Counted from the first letter of the stretch, positions 46,248 through 61,523 are shown. The stretch is 64,000 nt of DNA from Phycomyces nitens (GCA_022702545.1 JAHRBC010000006.1:992001-1056000); one strand, 5' to 3'. Notes: generated from the letters alone by a model not told the origin. Made by a program: numbers and translations.

Positions 46248-47276
46248 ATGCCAAACTCCCAACAACTATCTCCAACATACATGATTTCTGAAATGTCTTC
46301 TTTCCAATCTCAACTCAATCAAACCTATCCACCCTTCATAACCCCAGGCTCACTCGGCATGGCCCAGACCAATGAAGACTCTGGCCTGTGGGGAAACGTG
46401 CCGGATCTTAACTGGTCCTTTCAGGAATCAAAGCTCAACTGTGCCTATGAACCACAGCAATCTCTCCCTGCCACCCCCCAGGTCGCTAATGAACTTTTGC
46501 AGTCTTCAATGATGCCCGGACTCCAGGACTTTAGCAACTGGACAGTTCAGGACCAACGTTCCTATGAAAGGTAAGGATAAACATTGACGACTAGACACAA
46601 ATACTAATTTAAAAAATCAATATATAGAGATCTAGAGGAAATGTACTGTCGCCAGCAACAAGAAATCCTTCAGTTCCAACAACAATGGCGGGCCAATATC
46701 GCCGAACGCCAAATGTCCTCTATGCAATCTCTTGGCTCCTTTAATTTTGACACCAACCCAACCTTTCTGCCACCCGGACAGTTTGGCCAGGAACAAGCAA
46801 ACTGGACAGACTTCCTCTCGATGGACACTGCCAAGGAAAAGGCCTTCCCCAAAGACAGCACCCAGACCTTTTCTTATCCTCCCACCATCTACGCCAATTC
46901 CAACACCAATCTTGCCAAAATCGACAAAAAATCTACGGACAAGAGCCTGAAATGTAAATCTGAGGACAAACCGACTACTGGATTTGGCTTCACCTGCGAA
47001 GTCTGTGGGAAGCCCTTTGACCGGCGGTACAATCTGAGCTCACATATGCGCACTCATACAGATGAGCGTCCGTTTGCATGCCGCCACCCTGGATGCACCT
47101 GGAAGTTTGCACGGACCCATGATCTCAAGCGTCACTCTGGACAACACTCTGATTTCAAACCTCATGCCTGCCCTAGCTGTCCAAAGCGATTTGCGCGTGG
47201 AGATGCTCTCAAGAGACATTGGAAGGTGGACAAGATCTGCAAACAGCCGGCCAGTATGATCAAGAAAAGAAAGTAA
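46248..47276 (+). CDS. Three-finger C2H2 zinc-finger transcription factor
   Basis: Exons 46248-46570 and 46628-47276 (intron of 57 nt) join to 323 residues. The N-terminal two thirds are rich in Gln, Ser and Pro, without a clear fold. Three C2H2 fingers follow at the C-terminus: FTCEVCGKPFDRRYNLSSH, FACRHPGCTWKFARTHDLKRH and HACPSCPKRFARGDALKRH. The linker TDERPF is close to the canonical TGEKP. This resembles the fungal CRZ1-like or azf-type group, but I cannot assign a specific orthologue. The extreme C-terminus is basic (ASMIKKRK), a likely nuclear signal. The target genes are unknown. Confidence 0.88.
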
Positions 47277-49248
47277 AAAACGTTTTCATATTCTCATATC
47301 TACCGACCTACCTACCTACCTACCTATATTGCCCTGGAGGTTTTCTCTTGTCTGCTATTATTTTCTCTATTATTTTTCACTTTATATATTATTATCATGT
47401 ATACATTACCCATTTATCGATATATCCCCCTCTTGCTTTGAATAGTTCTTTTTATTTTATTTTTCATTCATTTTATTGTTGCTGTTGTAGATTATTTTTT
47501 ATTTTATTTTATTTTTTCTGTTATCCTCTTCTTCTTTTCTCTCTCTCCTTCGTGTACTTTATTATATAAGCCAGACGACAATAAATAGCCTGCATTCTGC
47601 TTGAAATCTCTAGAGATAATAGATGTTGCTTTCATTTACCCGGGGAATACAATGAGATTTGTCTTGGACACAAGAAATCTCTATTATTATATTACGGGAT
47701 CCAAAGCTGGATTTGTTCGTTCTTATTGTTTGATGGATCCTAAATCCAGAATTATTATTGTTATTTTTATTGTTATATCACAATCACGACAATTATTTAT
47801 CTTGTTTAAATGAGCCACACAAATTGACAGTTTTTTTTAAAGAGATATTTAATGGATATTCTGGTCAGATAGCCGAGATTAAGATCTATTTGGGTGTAAC
47901 TATTGTTTTATATTATATTTTATATTTTATATTTTATATTTTATATTTTATATTCTTACTATTCTGACAGGTTTATTATTAAAAATAATAAAAAGGTGGC
48001 TGTGTCAGAGATTAATAATACAAACATGTCCTATTGGCATCAAAGGGTGATTGTATGAGGCTTTGTAAGCCTTTAAACTTTCAAATCTTGGCACTTGTAT
48101 TTCTTTTGTTGTTGTTTTTTTTAGGTCGAGGAGTATAAAACATCTTATTGTCTATTAGATCGTCGTCTTTTGTCTTTTTCTTTTTTACTGGGGCTTAAAA
48201 AAGGTTAAAGACCAGATGGCACCATTTTTTTCACTTGAATATAAATAAATAAAATACCCTTTACTGATCAGGATTAAATATGGAAATATCATTATATTTA
48301 AATATACGTTTGTGTGTTGCTTGAAACCAACTCTGTATTTGAACAACAATAAAAAAAAGAAAAAGAGGATTTGAAACAAGAGAGTTACACCAATAGGAGA
48401 ATGAATCTATATATCCAAGATGACGATGATGTCAAGCCATCTAATGCTGAATAGATTTTTTTATTCACACGATGCTACGCTTATAATGCTTCTACAAGTC
48501 ACTTTATGTTATCGAGAGTGTCAATTGAAGACGTGTCTGGTCAAGAAGATCAATTGTTGGCATTTTTTCTCTTAATTTTCATTTGGATTTTTATTTAATA
48601 TTAATATACATCTTTGAAAATTACCTTTTTGCTGAGGCTGGTTGTGGCTGCGAACCATTTTATTTTTATATTTCTATTGTAATCTCTTGCCTGGTTTAGA
48701 AGGTAGCAAAACAAGGTTTCCAACGGATATTTACAAACCTTTTTTCTTTAAATAATGTAATCTATTGAGCATTGTTGATTAGGCACAAACCCTCTCTCCT
48801 GTGGCTGGTACCTTGATTTTATTAAATGCATCTGATATTCAAATTGTTGTGATTATGTCGCAAAAAATAGAAACTGATCCCAAAAACACATGTGCGTGTG
48901 TGTTTTTTCTTTTTCTTTTTTATTAATTTCATGCCCATCTACAATAGGATCATGTACAACGGTTGGACCGCACTGTTCTCAAGGATCAACAGACAATTGG
49001 TATTTTGTACAAATATATCCATTGTGTGTATCAGCAGGCTCTAGATATGGCCAATTGAGACCACTGCTACAAGTGTCTTGCAATTTATTATTTATATTAA
49101 AAAGATTATTGAATATTATTAAATATTATTAAATATATTAATATACAACATCCTTCTTGCCATCTAACCAGTCAGCACATTTATACACATTTATACACCT
49201 TCATCGACTTTCATTTCCAACAATCCATCTCATCCAAACCTCTTAATC
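47277..49248. other. AT-rich intergenic region, no gene seen
   Basis: About 2 kb contains a TATTT-type microsatellite near 47905-47955, CTAC(C) repeats near 47305, and only short, low-complexity open frames. No RNA gene or repeat edge is visible. CSF1 starts at its right end. Confidence 0.5.
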
Positions 49249-52200
49249 ATGGATGCCCTATTGGCATCAACTACAAACTACCAAGCAGCCTCGGATTTCT
49301 GGCTGTTTGTCGTCTATTGTCTTGTAGTCATTGTCGTTGTACTCTTTTTTTTCTTTTATTACAATCGTGTCATTGCTCTCTTGATTACGTGGCTCATCAA
49401 CCAATATACTTGGCGTCAGTTTAATGCCTACATTGAAGTCGGTAGGGATCCATAATCTAATCTATATAAAAAAATAAAACCAGCACCACTCATCCGTCAA
49501 CAGACTCTATTCGGTTCACCGTCTTGGGTGCTCGAATACTTTTCAAGAATCTACGCTACATCTCCACCAACCAAACAATCTCCATCGTCAAAGGCCATTT
49601 AACCGTTAGGTACTGGCTTATGAATGTCAGAAAGACCGGCCAAGACAAAAAGACAGGCAAGTTGGGCCACCAAGTTTTGGTATTGTTACTTATAAGTATA
49701 TAACAGAAAATAATACCAAGCTGCCCTGCAGGATCGTGTGCAGCCTTGAGGGTCTTGAGATCTTTATGTACAACAACGTGCCGGTCTATGAGGGTCTCAA
49801 GGACACATTGGGCATAAACACTCACGAGGTCAATGATATAAAGCAGACTCCAACCATGCAAGGTAAGCAGCTGCTACTACTATTGCTTTTTTTCTTGGCT
49901 TTGCTTGATTGACTCAATTTATCTTTCTCTAGAGATCCAATCCTCAATTGATCCCGAGAGCCATGAACAGGTTGGATTCGAGACCTCGTTGTTCCAAAGA
50001 CTCGTTCCAATCGAGTTTGAGTGTACTACGGGGGCACTCATGATCGGCAATGCTGAGCTGCAGACAATGCTCGTCTGCCAAGTAGCCCAGGCGAGTGGAA
50101 TTGTCAGCACTGCCCCTTCACGGACAACCATGGACCACTTCAAGACAATTACGGATCTGGTGTTGGGTAAATTAGAGGTTCATATAAAGGAAAACATGGA
50201 TTTCAGCAAGGTAAATGCGGTCCCCGAGACACCAGACACAAAGTAAGACCAGGATCATTACCGGTCATCCAGTCCATTTAATTAGATAGTAGGTTCTGGA
50301 GTATACTCTGGTACCCTTTAAAGTGGTTTATTCCTTCATCAAAGGCTAGACAGTATGGCGGTATGCAGCATATCCACACCTTGATGAACTCACAAAAGAG
50401 AGAGGCCCCTCCAAATTCAGGAGGAACAACCTATCATGAAGAATACGGTAGGGTGAGCAACATGATCGAGTGTAGCAAGATGGCAATCACATACTACTCT
50501 GATTCCCCTGGACTGGTTCCTTCTACATTATCAAATTTATCCTCGATCAGTACAAACGATATGGATGTTGGAAACGGAGGGCTTCCTCCAGAGTGGGGGG
50601 TCCGTGTGTCTGTCTGGAATGCAATGATACACTATGGGCCCTGGACGGATAGGCAACGGTAATAGAGACAGGATTATTATATGGGCTTTCTAATCCAGTA
50701 ATCTGTCTAGTTCTGTTATCCAGGATTATTTCTTTCCAAGCTCATACAGGAACAATTCCCCAACTCCTCGTCTCCAGCCAGGACAACAGCGGATGGCGAC
50801 TTGTTTTGATTTCCATCTTGAGTTCATGACAGAAGCCACCCTGAGATTTCCAACCCGAGAAAGGTCAAAGGTGTGTAGTTTTAACCAAGGATAAAGATAA
50901 TAACTAGCTGGTGTGTGTGTGTGTGGGTTTTCTTCTTCTTCTTCTTTCTTAGGACTGGAAATACGATGAAGATTCTGATGATCTGGACATTGGCGTAGAT
51001 GGCTACTATACACGTCCCTATGGCTGGCTGGACATCAAGGCCGGAACAGATTCGTCTGTCAAGCTAATGATTCCCTATGTGTATGGTCGCCAAGGATGTG
51101 CATCCACCCTAGACATAAATCTAAAAAACGTGGATGTATCAACAAGTATCAACTATGCCTCTTTTCTTAAAGCGAGCAACTTTGAGGTTAGGACATGCCA
51201 ATAATTCTTGAATCTAGAAACTAACTCATTGCTCAGATGAAACTCTTGATGAATTCGCCTCTAGAATGGAATGCCCATCGGGTATGGGAGATAAAGGCAT
51301 CTACAAACCGGCCTCATATATTTCTCTTGAGGGATCATATATTTCTCTTCCAGGATATGCTAAAGGACCTATCATCAGAACCTCTTACGGACATTTTGTA
51401 CTTTATACCAACCACCTACAAATTCTATCTTGATATCAATGACCCCTTTATATATCTCTGTGTCAATGAGCACAATATTATCAGCAATCCCAATGCAATT
51501 GATGACAATGGTAAGAGATTGTGTGTGGTCAGCTGTGTAGTCTAACCTTTGCTATTGAAAATAGCATTCATAAAGATCAATTCTCGCAAGGTTCACTTTA
51601 ATGCAACCTTGCCGTTTACTGAGTTTGAGCCAGAAGTGAGCTCGATTCAGTTTGATCTAGAGGCAAGTGTTGGGTGATTTGCTCTAGTGCCAGAAAAAAA
51701 GCAATAACAAAAAAAAGCTTATATTTCATTTACTGAGTAGATTGAACAATTCAGAACCGGTATATCTCTGCAGGCATCACATACCCTCAATGCTTTTCTA
51801 GAAGAAGATAACGCACAATTCGGAGCGGGTGTTCATCTAAGACTTGACGGTTCGTACGAATATTACAATTCGGTCGATGTGTCACGACATATAGAATCCT
51901 TGAATCTAGACATCAAGGTCAGTGTAATGGTCTTACAGGTCCACTGGTTTCCAAACTCATTTGATAGTTAGCTGGATGGAATTACTGTCAAGCTATTTGG
52001 AACCGTCATTCGGTACCTTGTCATCTTGAAAGAAAACTACTTTGGCCGCTGGGTAAACTTTTCTACAATCGAAGAGTACCGCCAGCGTAGGGCCAACCCA
52101 GAGTACTGGAAGAAGATGAGGGTTAAACAGGCCGATTCCAAAGTAAGCGACAATACAATATTATTATTATTTCCAATGCGTCCTCATACCCTATCTGTAG

Positions 52201-55200
52201 CCAATACAAGATCCTCTAGAGGTTTATATCCTATTAAAGGTTCAGGATGGCGCATTTATCTTGCCTGAGAACCTTTATGATTGTACTCAATACTCCCAAA
52301 TGGAGTTTCAAGAACTTCAGCTGGAGTTGAGAAACCTGGATATTTATATGGGTAGATCTTGTTTGATAAAAAAAAAAGGACTTGCAACCCCATTCTAATC
52401 TGTTGCCAATAGATACTCACGTCAATTTTAGCCCAATAACCTGGACCCGGGATAGCAACCCTAGTCCTAATACAAAGAGTGGCCCGTTTCGGATGAAGAA
52501 TGGAAGAGATCCACGAAACCATGTGTACATTGAAGGTACATAAAACTGGCTTGTGGTGTTTTTATTGTTTTACAGGTCAATTGAACTCTGTATTTACAGA
52601 ACTAAACATCCATGGACACTTGATGTACGGTCCCTTGCCAGAAATAGCCACCTATCTAGGGCGTTGGAACTTTGATATTGGGCGAGTTATGGGCGAACTA
52701 AAGCCTTCCTTTCTGCTTGGAACAACATGTTTTGCCCAAACGTTTATTTACAACTTAATAGACGAAGACAACGCCGTTCCAGCTGCGCCTGAAGACGCTG
52801 ATATGGTGTCACTTCCAGATGTTACATTTGTAAAGGCAACCGTAAAGGAAATCGATGTTTACCTGATGAGCCACAGCGGTGCCACCGAAATATATCTAAA
52901 AGATGGAATAATGGCTGAATTTGATAACTGGGTCAATAGAAAGTATAGCCAGCGCATCAGTCTGCAGCTTCCTTCAATACAGACTATATGCCTGGCCAAC
53001 CAAGAACAACCGTCTCTTGGACTAGGACAGGTGAGGTTCTATATATTGTGATCCATCTTGTCTAACCCAACCTCCCCGAAAATAATAATAATAATACAGG
53101 AAAATGAGTTTTCGTGGGTGGAAGTAGCCAAATTGGAACTTGGGCTCAACATAACAATCTTTCGCCAAACAAAGAATTGGCGTAAAGAGAGGAATGAGCA
53201 ACAAACCTTTATTAGAACCCAAGATAATCCTACTAGAAGATGTTTTCATCTCTATGATACCGATGCCGTTTCACAAAGTTCGCGTGTGTCTACTCGAATG
53301 TCCCAAGAGTACCACGTTGGTGTATTGTATGCCCCTCCTTTTAGGTCGTTTTATCTAGGTAACCAGATTATCATCCCCCAATCGACAAGCTAAACTCATC
53401 CTTGTAAACCTTAGATGATGAGGGGGTTGTGGAGCCTTGCGACGTTGAATCTAATTTGACTAGATCGGCCAGTAATAACGACTCGTGCTACCAGTATGCC
53501 AAAGGAAGCAGTGTCCCAAGCGCGCCGTCTTGTGATGAATATTCCGAGTCTGGTGTGGAATCGTACCCATACGAAAAGGACACAAGGTAGGTAGATTTAA
53601 TCCAAGGACGGGGAGTTGCTTATTATTTGGAATCCTAGGTCGTCTCAGCATCGCTATTCAGCACAGAGTGGCGTCTCTCGAGACGACGAATCTTTTCATA
53701 CGGCCATTTCATATGCAGACTATCCTGACTCCCAGAGACACTCTGACATGGATTTGGAGTATGTATCAGATGGCTATGAGGATGCCAGCAACGAATCTGC
53801 TGGTGAAATTGATAGCGAAGGTATGACATCAAACCCACCGGATACCGTTTGACCTTTATTCATCTGTTTAGAAGATGATGATGATGATGAAAATGAAGCA
53901 AAGAGACGAAGCTTTGAGTGTCATCCCTCTAAAAACAGCACGACAGAGCCAGCAATTCCACCTTCGATTCCATACAGTGGATACCTCAAACGATACCGTG
54001 TCAAGAGAGCGACGTCTAGCTCCCATGGTCATAGCTTCTTTCACCCTTACCTTCCTCCTCCAAGAACATGTTTTATACCTCAAAACGTGGGTCATTTTTT
54101 TTTGCCTATCAAACAAAAAAATCACCTTCCCAGGCACTTATATATCCACATTTACTTGTAGGATAATGAAGATATTCGTGACCGTGGCTTTAAGAACGAC
54201 ATGGGTGAAATGATGGACTCTATCTTTGCAGGCTTTGAGGACACTAGTCAGGAACCCGATGAAGACAATGACGGTGATGGACTAAAGGAGAATGAGACCA
54301 CGGCAACTACGGTCCTTGAAGCCACGAGTCCAGTAACTATTCTTCTGACACCAATATTTGTAAAGATTGCTCAAGAGCTTACAGAGGCAATCAACAAGGA
54401 CGTGAGTAGAAAACTTATAACCTCAATAAACGACCAGCCAACAAATATCATACTTGTTTTTGTTTTTTTGGTAGGATTGGGATCTAGAGACCATGCTGGA
54501 CTCTCTCCAAATTGAATACATTGCACAGCTCACTCGCTATCTGACGGATCAGTTTATATGTAGTCGGGTTGCTATTCTGACGCCAAAGATATATCTGCAC
54601 TTTATTCAAGACGTCATGATTCCAGACGACTTGCCAGCTTACAAGCATGGACAATCCCATATAAACACAAAATATGATCAAGAAGACGCTCTACTCTGCT
54701 CAGCAGACATTTCTCTCGAGAAACTGTATATGATTTGCAGTTTCAAGTTTCAGGATTTTGCATATGATGAGAAGCAAAAATCGGTTGCAGAGTCAAAGCT
54801 TGTCCTTCAAGAATCTCGAGTACACATTGACCTTGGTAAACTGGATTGCAAGGTTCGCTACATCAGCGGCCGGTACGAATCCAATCGCCCGATTCTGTTT
54901 GGAATTCCTCCAGACTGGCAACGCAAACACCAACCTTCACCGCATAACGAATCCACTGAAGACGATTCGATCAATGAACTAAATGTCATTGATCTTGAGC
55001 TAAACAATCTTGAACTGAAATGGCTTGGAGCAACCAAACCAAACTATCTCAATGTTGGAATGGGAAATATCTCTGCGGTAATCATCACTGAATCAGCCGA
55101 GATTCTCTTGGGTGCAGTGTATTCTTGGCTTGTGTTTGTAAACGATCTCAAGAGCATCATGAGCGGCTTTCAGGATCGTCGTGCGCGCCAAATCCAAGTA

Positions 55201-58200
55201 TTTATCCACGAGATTGCCAACTTTTCGACTCGTACCCATGTCAAGAGCGATCCTCTTTTCTTGACCAAACCAACAAATATATTGCGACTAGGGTCACGGA
55301 ATTTCAGAAACGACGTTGGTTGGAAATTGCTTGCGAGAATGCGCCACTGCTTACGATCCATGCCTTCATCTGAACGTGAAAAACTCCAGTATCGACTGAC
55401 ATCGGGAGGTGCTATTAAACATATTGATTCCCGCGACATGTTTGTCAATGTGGTCACTACATTTTCTCGGTGGAGAAACTGGGAGATTGGATCCAATGCA
55501 GTATCCCACTGCCGACTTTTAACCCAACCATTCAAGCAAAAGGTGAAGAACTTTGAGGCAATAGAGACTCCGGTCGATCCTCTTGTCGAGTTCTTGACTT
55601 CTTCTGTAAACCTCGCAAAAATCAGGGTAGACAGACTGGAATTCTATATTTATGAGGAAGAAAAGGAACAGGATCACAATAGTCTTGTGATTGGGTCGAT
55701 TAACTTTGCAGTCGAGAGTATGTACAAGCAATCCTCGGTTGTGGAATCAGTTGTGGATGGTACAACCAAAAAGGTCTCTTCTGTAAAAGACGGCTACCTT
55801 GATTTAGTTGCTAAGGCAACTATCGGGTCTATAAACATCACAGCAAATCCTGTCCTGATGGCCTTTGCAAAGCACATGTTGATGGTCCAGCGAATGTTTA
55901 CCAGAAAACTAAGAAGTATGTCAAATGCCAGTAGCTATCCGGTTCTCAAACGCAACAGCTCGCTTTATTTGGCCCAGGGAGACAGCAGTCTCCTTTCGGA
56001 AGATGCGACAGACTCGTTTAGTTTGCAAGCCATTCTGGCAAAGGTGGATATCCTTGCCCAGGTTTTGGTGTCCATTGATGACATTGATATTTGCGCAATG
56101 GCTCAGAAGCTTAGGATGCAAGGTTTTATCAAGGGCATTCAGTCATCCGTCCTATTTTCCAATCCAAAGCTCACTCCACCTTCACTTGTTGTATCGTCTG
56201 AAAAGGCTGACTCTGATACTGGTTCTGGAATCAGGAGTTCCAACAAGGCCTCCCGTAGAAATCTCGGTGGGCTAGGCAATAGAATCATCTTTGAGGCTGC
56301 CGGAGGACTTGATGTGATTGACATTAGAGTCTATGACATGGCAAGACACAGCCATCCGCTTGCAAACAAACTTTTGGAGATCATACTTGATGGTGTCAAT
56401 CTGAACGCCAACATGAGTCACTCTCCGCGTATTTCCAGGCGCCATGTTCGCGTGGAAAACAGTAAAAAGGTCTTGAATGTGTTTTCAAACATTCACAAAT
56501 TCCATGTGCACGCCCCTCAAAGTCTTTTAAAGCTTTATGGATTTGTTGAAGACTGGAGAACGGAGCAAGGAAAGACATATCACTTTATGTATCAGAATCT
56601 GTTGAAAGAGTGGGAAGAGCAGCGCACATTCGATTCGTCTCCACTAAATATTAGCAAGCCAACAGGACCAAAGTACGACATCAAACTCCAATTCCTTTTG
56701 AATCAGTTTGTTGCTCGAAGTGATTTACTTCCATCGCTGAGTATCGAGTATAATATCGAAGATTTCTTTGTCATGGTTCATGAATTGCAACAAAAGGATG
56801 GACCGTTGCGAAAGTACGCGTTCCAGATATCTAAACAGGTGTTACATATCATTACAAAGGCAACCACGTCAAGCGTGCCTACCTTGATTGGCACAGAGGA
56901 TTATGCCGGTGGTGTTTTTGGTATTCCTGGTATCCGAAGCAATGGAAGTCTCTGTAGCGAGCTGCAGGATTCTGGAGAACAAAAGCTAAAGCTGAAATCA
57001 AAGATATCTATTGATTTTATATCGCTTCCATTGAATGTCGGAATGATTGATTCTCTCTTGACTGCTCATTCGTTGCTTGGGAATGAGATTATGGAGCTCC
57101 TGGAGGTTCTCTCGTACTCTAAACAACGGCGCGAGGCAACCAATGTGGTCGATGTTGAACCAGCAAAGAATGATAAAGAGTTTACGTACTCTATTGAGGT
57201 TTGTCTTGATGGGTTACGGATAGCAGCTACCAGTCCATCTGCGGTTGGTATTTTTGAATCAAATATGCTTGAAGCAAAACTTTCGAGTGAAACCTCTCTT
57301 GGAGATGGTTCGTCTCCGGTTTGGAAAGTCCAGGGACATGATTTTGCCTTGTCTCTTGATCACAGCAGTGGAGTGGAAATGGAAGACAAGCCTCGCTCGA
57401 AAGATGAAGACAATTATCAACGCAATCGTCTGGCCTATATTATGATTGACTTTGATGTCAGTAACCACAAGGTGCAAGATACCAAGCGAGAAGAATGCAA
57501 AACAGACGAGGGGTCGTCTCTGGATAATCTAGAGTCTTATCACATCAATTTACCAAAGGTTCAGACCGTTATGCAACCAATCGCACTGGGAAAACTTGCA
57601 GAAATGTATATCTACTACGAGACCGAACTGAAAAAACGAAAGGAGATGAAAAAGATGGATCTTGAAAGATTAGCAAACAACACAAAGCTCTTGGTCCAGT
57701 CCTTCAAGAGCGACCCGCCATTAAAACAAGATGCCGAACAGTCGTTGCTTAAAGGAAAGAGACTTTCAATCTATTTACAACGTCTTGGTGTGGCCATCCC
57801 GCTCGATAATTCGGATAGCTCTGCAAAGCCCAGGCCTAGAGAGATCAGTGCCCTTTTGTTCTCCATCACTTCTCTTCGCCTTGTCACTCAGAATATCGAA
57901 AAGTGTGAGATTGGGCTGGAGAATATATCTCTACAGTTTGTCAAGAAATTCGATCAGAACAAGGAAGAGCACTTTATGGCAGAGAATCATCCTCGAATGA
58001 ACCAAATGCTTCTTCCATTAATCAGCTGCAACTTATACACCCATAGTGAAAAACCTCGTCAGTTTGTAAAAATCGATGCAAAAGTTGGTGGTTTTGAGGT
58101 AGATATTGATGGTACAATTACGGACTATATCAATACACTTGGAGCCATCTATGTCAAGAGCATGGACCGAGTGGATGCGTTCTCGGCTAAAACAAATACG

Positions 58201-60732
58201 AGTCTTTCGGCTAAAGATCCACTGACCGAAAAAGAAGAAACAAGCGAACTGGTCTATATGGATATCAAAGTAAAAATTGAGTATCTCAGTGGCAGTGTCC
58301 GACTCTATCCCAAGCGACACTCGAACGACAGTAGACGTCGAAAGGATGGACCAAAGTCTATAGTAGCAAAGTCAGACACATCCTACTATGGAAGGGCTGT
58401 CGAAACAAATATGGTCACTATAAAACTTCCGGGTCTCAGTGCCTTGGTCACCTATCAGACTCCTTTGGGCTCTCTCTCTTCTGTATCGGGAATGCCAAAA
58501 CGTTTCCATGGCGATATTTTGGTTCACGAGAGTGATAATATTCTGCACCCTTCTCTTGTTCAGTTCTTGCATGAGGTTGTTGCTGGGCTCAAGATTGGAA
58601 TTCAACAATCCAGTGAACAAAATGTTATGGAAGGATCAGATTCTATTGGATACGGTATCAATGCATCTATTTTATTGAGGTTGTCTCGATCCAAGCTGGA
58701 TCTCAGTTGTCAACCGTTCTCAAAGGTTGTCTGCTCTCTTGGATGGGAAGAAGGCGAATTCCTGATGAATTCATTCTCGACTGATACCTCGTCAAGAACC
58801 ATGAGCTGTGTAGGCTATATCAGTGACATATCTGTCATTGTCAAACACAATTTCTCTCCAGAAGCCTGTCTCACGGCAACAGTGGATCGTGTCCTTTTGA
58901 ATGCAATGCTGGGATCTCAAAGGAGAGAAGAAGCCGAAAAGGACGACATTTCAATCGTTGTTGATATACCATCGATTGTTGCAGATGTGAACATTCGATA
59001 CCTCAATGACTTGTTGAACATAAACACCTTTTGGTTTGCGTCTTCCCAGTTCGCCAATGACGCTCAAAATAATGAAACAACTATAAAGATCAATGAAGAT
59101 CCCGGGGTGTTACATCAAGACCATGTTGCTGTTAGCCCTTTGCCTTTTTCCAGGCGTGTTGCCGTCCACTTTCAAAGCATTCAAATCTCTGTGGACATGG
59201 GACAAGCCATTGGTCGAATTTCATTAAAGCCAAAGAACTTTACCATCAGCACCTACAATATACCGTTTAACTCAAAGGGATTGGATGCTTTTATTGATGA
59301 AATATATCTTTCTGCCGAAGGAAGACTTTCTGGAGAAGCTTTGGTTTCGCCAATATCTCTCAAGTTAAAGGTAGACCTTTTGGATCCTGGTGTCTCTGAA
59401 AAGGTCTGCAACGCTGCTTCTTCGGTGATCATGCAAGGTGTCCGAGCCAAATTTGAATACGAATACCAAAACATTCTAGACTTTTTACAAGGAACCATCA
59501 CATTTCATTCCAACGCCGAGAATTTCAACAACTCTTGTTTGCTTTCGATTAGTATTGACATGAAGCCATTACTTGCCCGACTATCAATCAAAACTGTTCC
59601 TATAATTGTGACAATGTATAGCAAATTCAACGAATTATTGAAAAAGAAGAAGGCCGAAGCTGGAATTCAAGAAATGCCATCTACCATTAATCATCAATCG
59701 GGACCTATCGAAAGAAAAATTGCTCAAAAGTGCGCATATGCCACATCCGAGGCACACCAAAACAAAATCCAACAGGCAAAGACTACAATTGACCTTACTT
59801 GTCACTCTATTGGCATTATAATTTACCCCAGCCAATTCCAAGACTCGGATAATGTGGAAGTTTGTGCCCAAATGATAAAGGTGTCATTAGAGCGAGCACC
59901 CAATACAAATGAACAAGGCCAACTTGATATCTGTCGAAAACTTGTTCTTGGCTTTACATCGGCGGCGCTGTTGAAGAATGTCCCAGGCATGGAAATCATG
60001 GATCAGCATCTTGAATACATAAAGGCACTCTCACAAACAGATGGAAGCGTACGAGACAGTCCGATTCTCATGGCTATAAGAGGCGGAACAAATATTGTCT
60101 GTATGCCTTCAACAACCTTGACTATGGACTCTACCCAGACACAACTCCTGGTTGAGCATATATTTTCAGCAAAATTTGGTGGACGTATCAGTGTTTCACT
60201 AAATCTTGGGCTGATGCGATATCTTCAAGAAATGAGCACGATGTTCACTTCCCAACTGAACCGAGCTCTTGAGCCTGAATCTAATGTACCGCCTCCTACT
60301 CCAATAAATGAAACGGCAAACATGATTAATCCACCGTTTCGATCAGAGGATACCAATAGCGTCGATAGTGGTGTTGGTGTAAGCACTCAGATCGGGTTGA
60401 CAAACCCATCTGACACTTTACCTAAAAACAAGCAGTCCATGTCGTCTTTATCAAACAAAGATAATAAGAGCTCGACCAAAGAAGATCTAGCATCTAATGA
60501 CACGTCTATCGAAAACGACCAAGACGATTCTAATGAAAAGCTTGAATATCAAAGCAAAGTGCCAGTCGATTTTTACCCGCAGTTGCAAGTCATGGCAGAT
60601 GCTACACCTCCTGTTGAATGGCTAGGATTAAAGAGAGAAACTTTGCCAGCTCTTGTTCACGAAAATCTTACTTTAAACCTTGAAAAAATCAGTCAATGTT
60701 TATGGACAATTTATGCAGAGCATACAACATAA
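49249..60732 (+). CDS. CSF1: Bridge-like lipid-transfer protein CSF1 (BLTP1/tweek family)
   Basis: Csf1 forms a long grooved rod that carries phospholipids between the ER and other membranes. The start MDALLASTTNYQ is followed by a membrane helix (about residues 18-40, VVYCLVVIVVVLFFFFYY) and then IRFTVLGARILFKNLRYIS, TNQTISIVKGHLTVRYW and ICSLEGLEIF-like blocks typical of the CSF1 N-terminus. The gene has roughly twenty short introns between 49249 and 54474. The final exon, 54475-60732, is a single 6.26 kb open frame of 2085 residues. Rough joining gives about 3400 residues, somewhat longer than the yeast protein (2958). One intron, 49657-49716, starts with GCAAGT. The C-terminus is Ser/Asn/Asp-rich and then ends LWTIYAEHTT. 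Confidence 0.92.
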
Positions 60733-60851
60733 TAGTTAATACATGTGCATATTTACTTTACCTAATATAATTTTTTTAACTAATATTTACCATGTATAAT
60801 TCTTTATAAAATTTTATACAAATATATTTCTACAGTATAAAACTATATGAT

Positions 60852-61126
60852 AATTTTGGGTTAAGAACTTGTGGATATTCCAAGAGTATCATTTATTCAA
60901 GAGAAATTATTATGATGGTGATTTATATACTATTATTCTAGTTCCCTTGTGCTTTTAATCTTTATTGCATAATGGCCAGTTATTATTTCTGTAGTATAAA
61001 GTATATATATATATTCCCGGCATATAACAGCTCTTGGGGTATTAACTTGTCATGATCATTAGCAAATAGCAGTCAGATATTAGTTGTAAAGTCTGTATCT
61101 TACTCAGTTATATTGTGTATACTACA
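60852..61126 (-). repeat. Diverged LTR copy
   Basis: On the minus strand it begins TGTAGTATACAC, and internal blocks (ATTAGCAAATAG, GATTTATATACTATTATTC) match the right-arm LTR at 34140-34410 in the same order. It lies about 398 bp upstream of the tRNA-Gly at 61524. No clear target-site duplication is seen. Confidence 0.65.
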
Positions 61127-61523
61127 AATTATATAAAAGTAAAAAATAGACAAAACTTGATTATATTTTTATTAATTGACTAGATTAATATATATGTATA
61201 GTATATTAATAAAATGTCTACTATGCCTTTTATTATATCTTTTTCTCTTTTATTTTGCATATAACTCTTATAATATTAATTATATAATCAAAGATTTATC
61301 CAATTTATCTTTTAGAAAAATAAAAAACTATCAAAATATCATAATATATTTAATAGTATTAAATGTAAATCAATTTAAGGCAAAGAACAATATTACATTT
61401 TTAATATTTTTTTATACTTCTTCAAGGATATAATGAACTTCTTTAACAAAACAAAAAAGTACTTCTTTATGCATTAAAATGTGTGCTATATCATTGTTAA
61501 AAATTGTACCAATCAAAGTTGCC
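61127..61523. other. AT-rich gap between the LTR copy and tRNA-Gly
   Basis: This is very AT-rich, with no gene or repeat edge that I can support. Confidence 0.5.
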
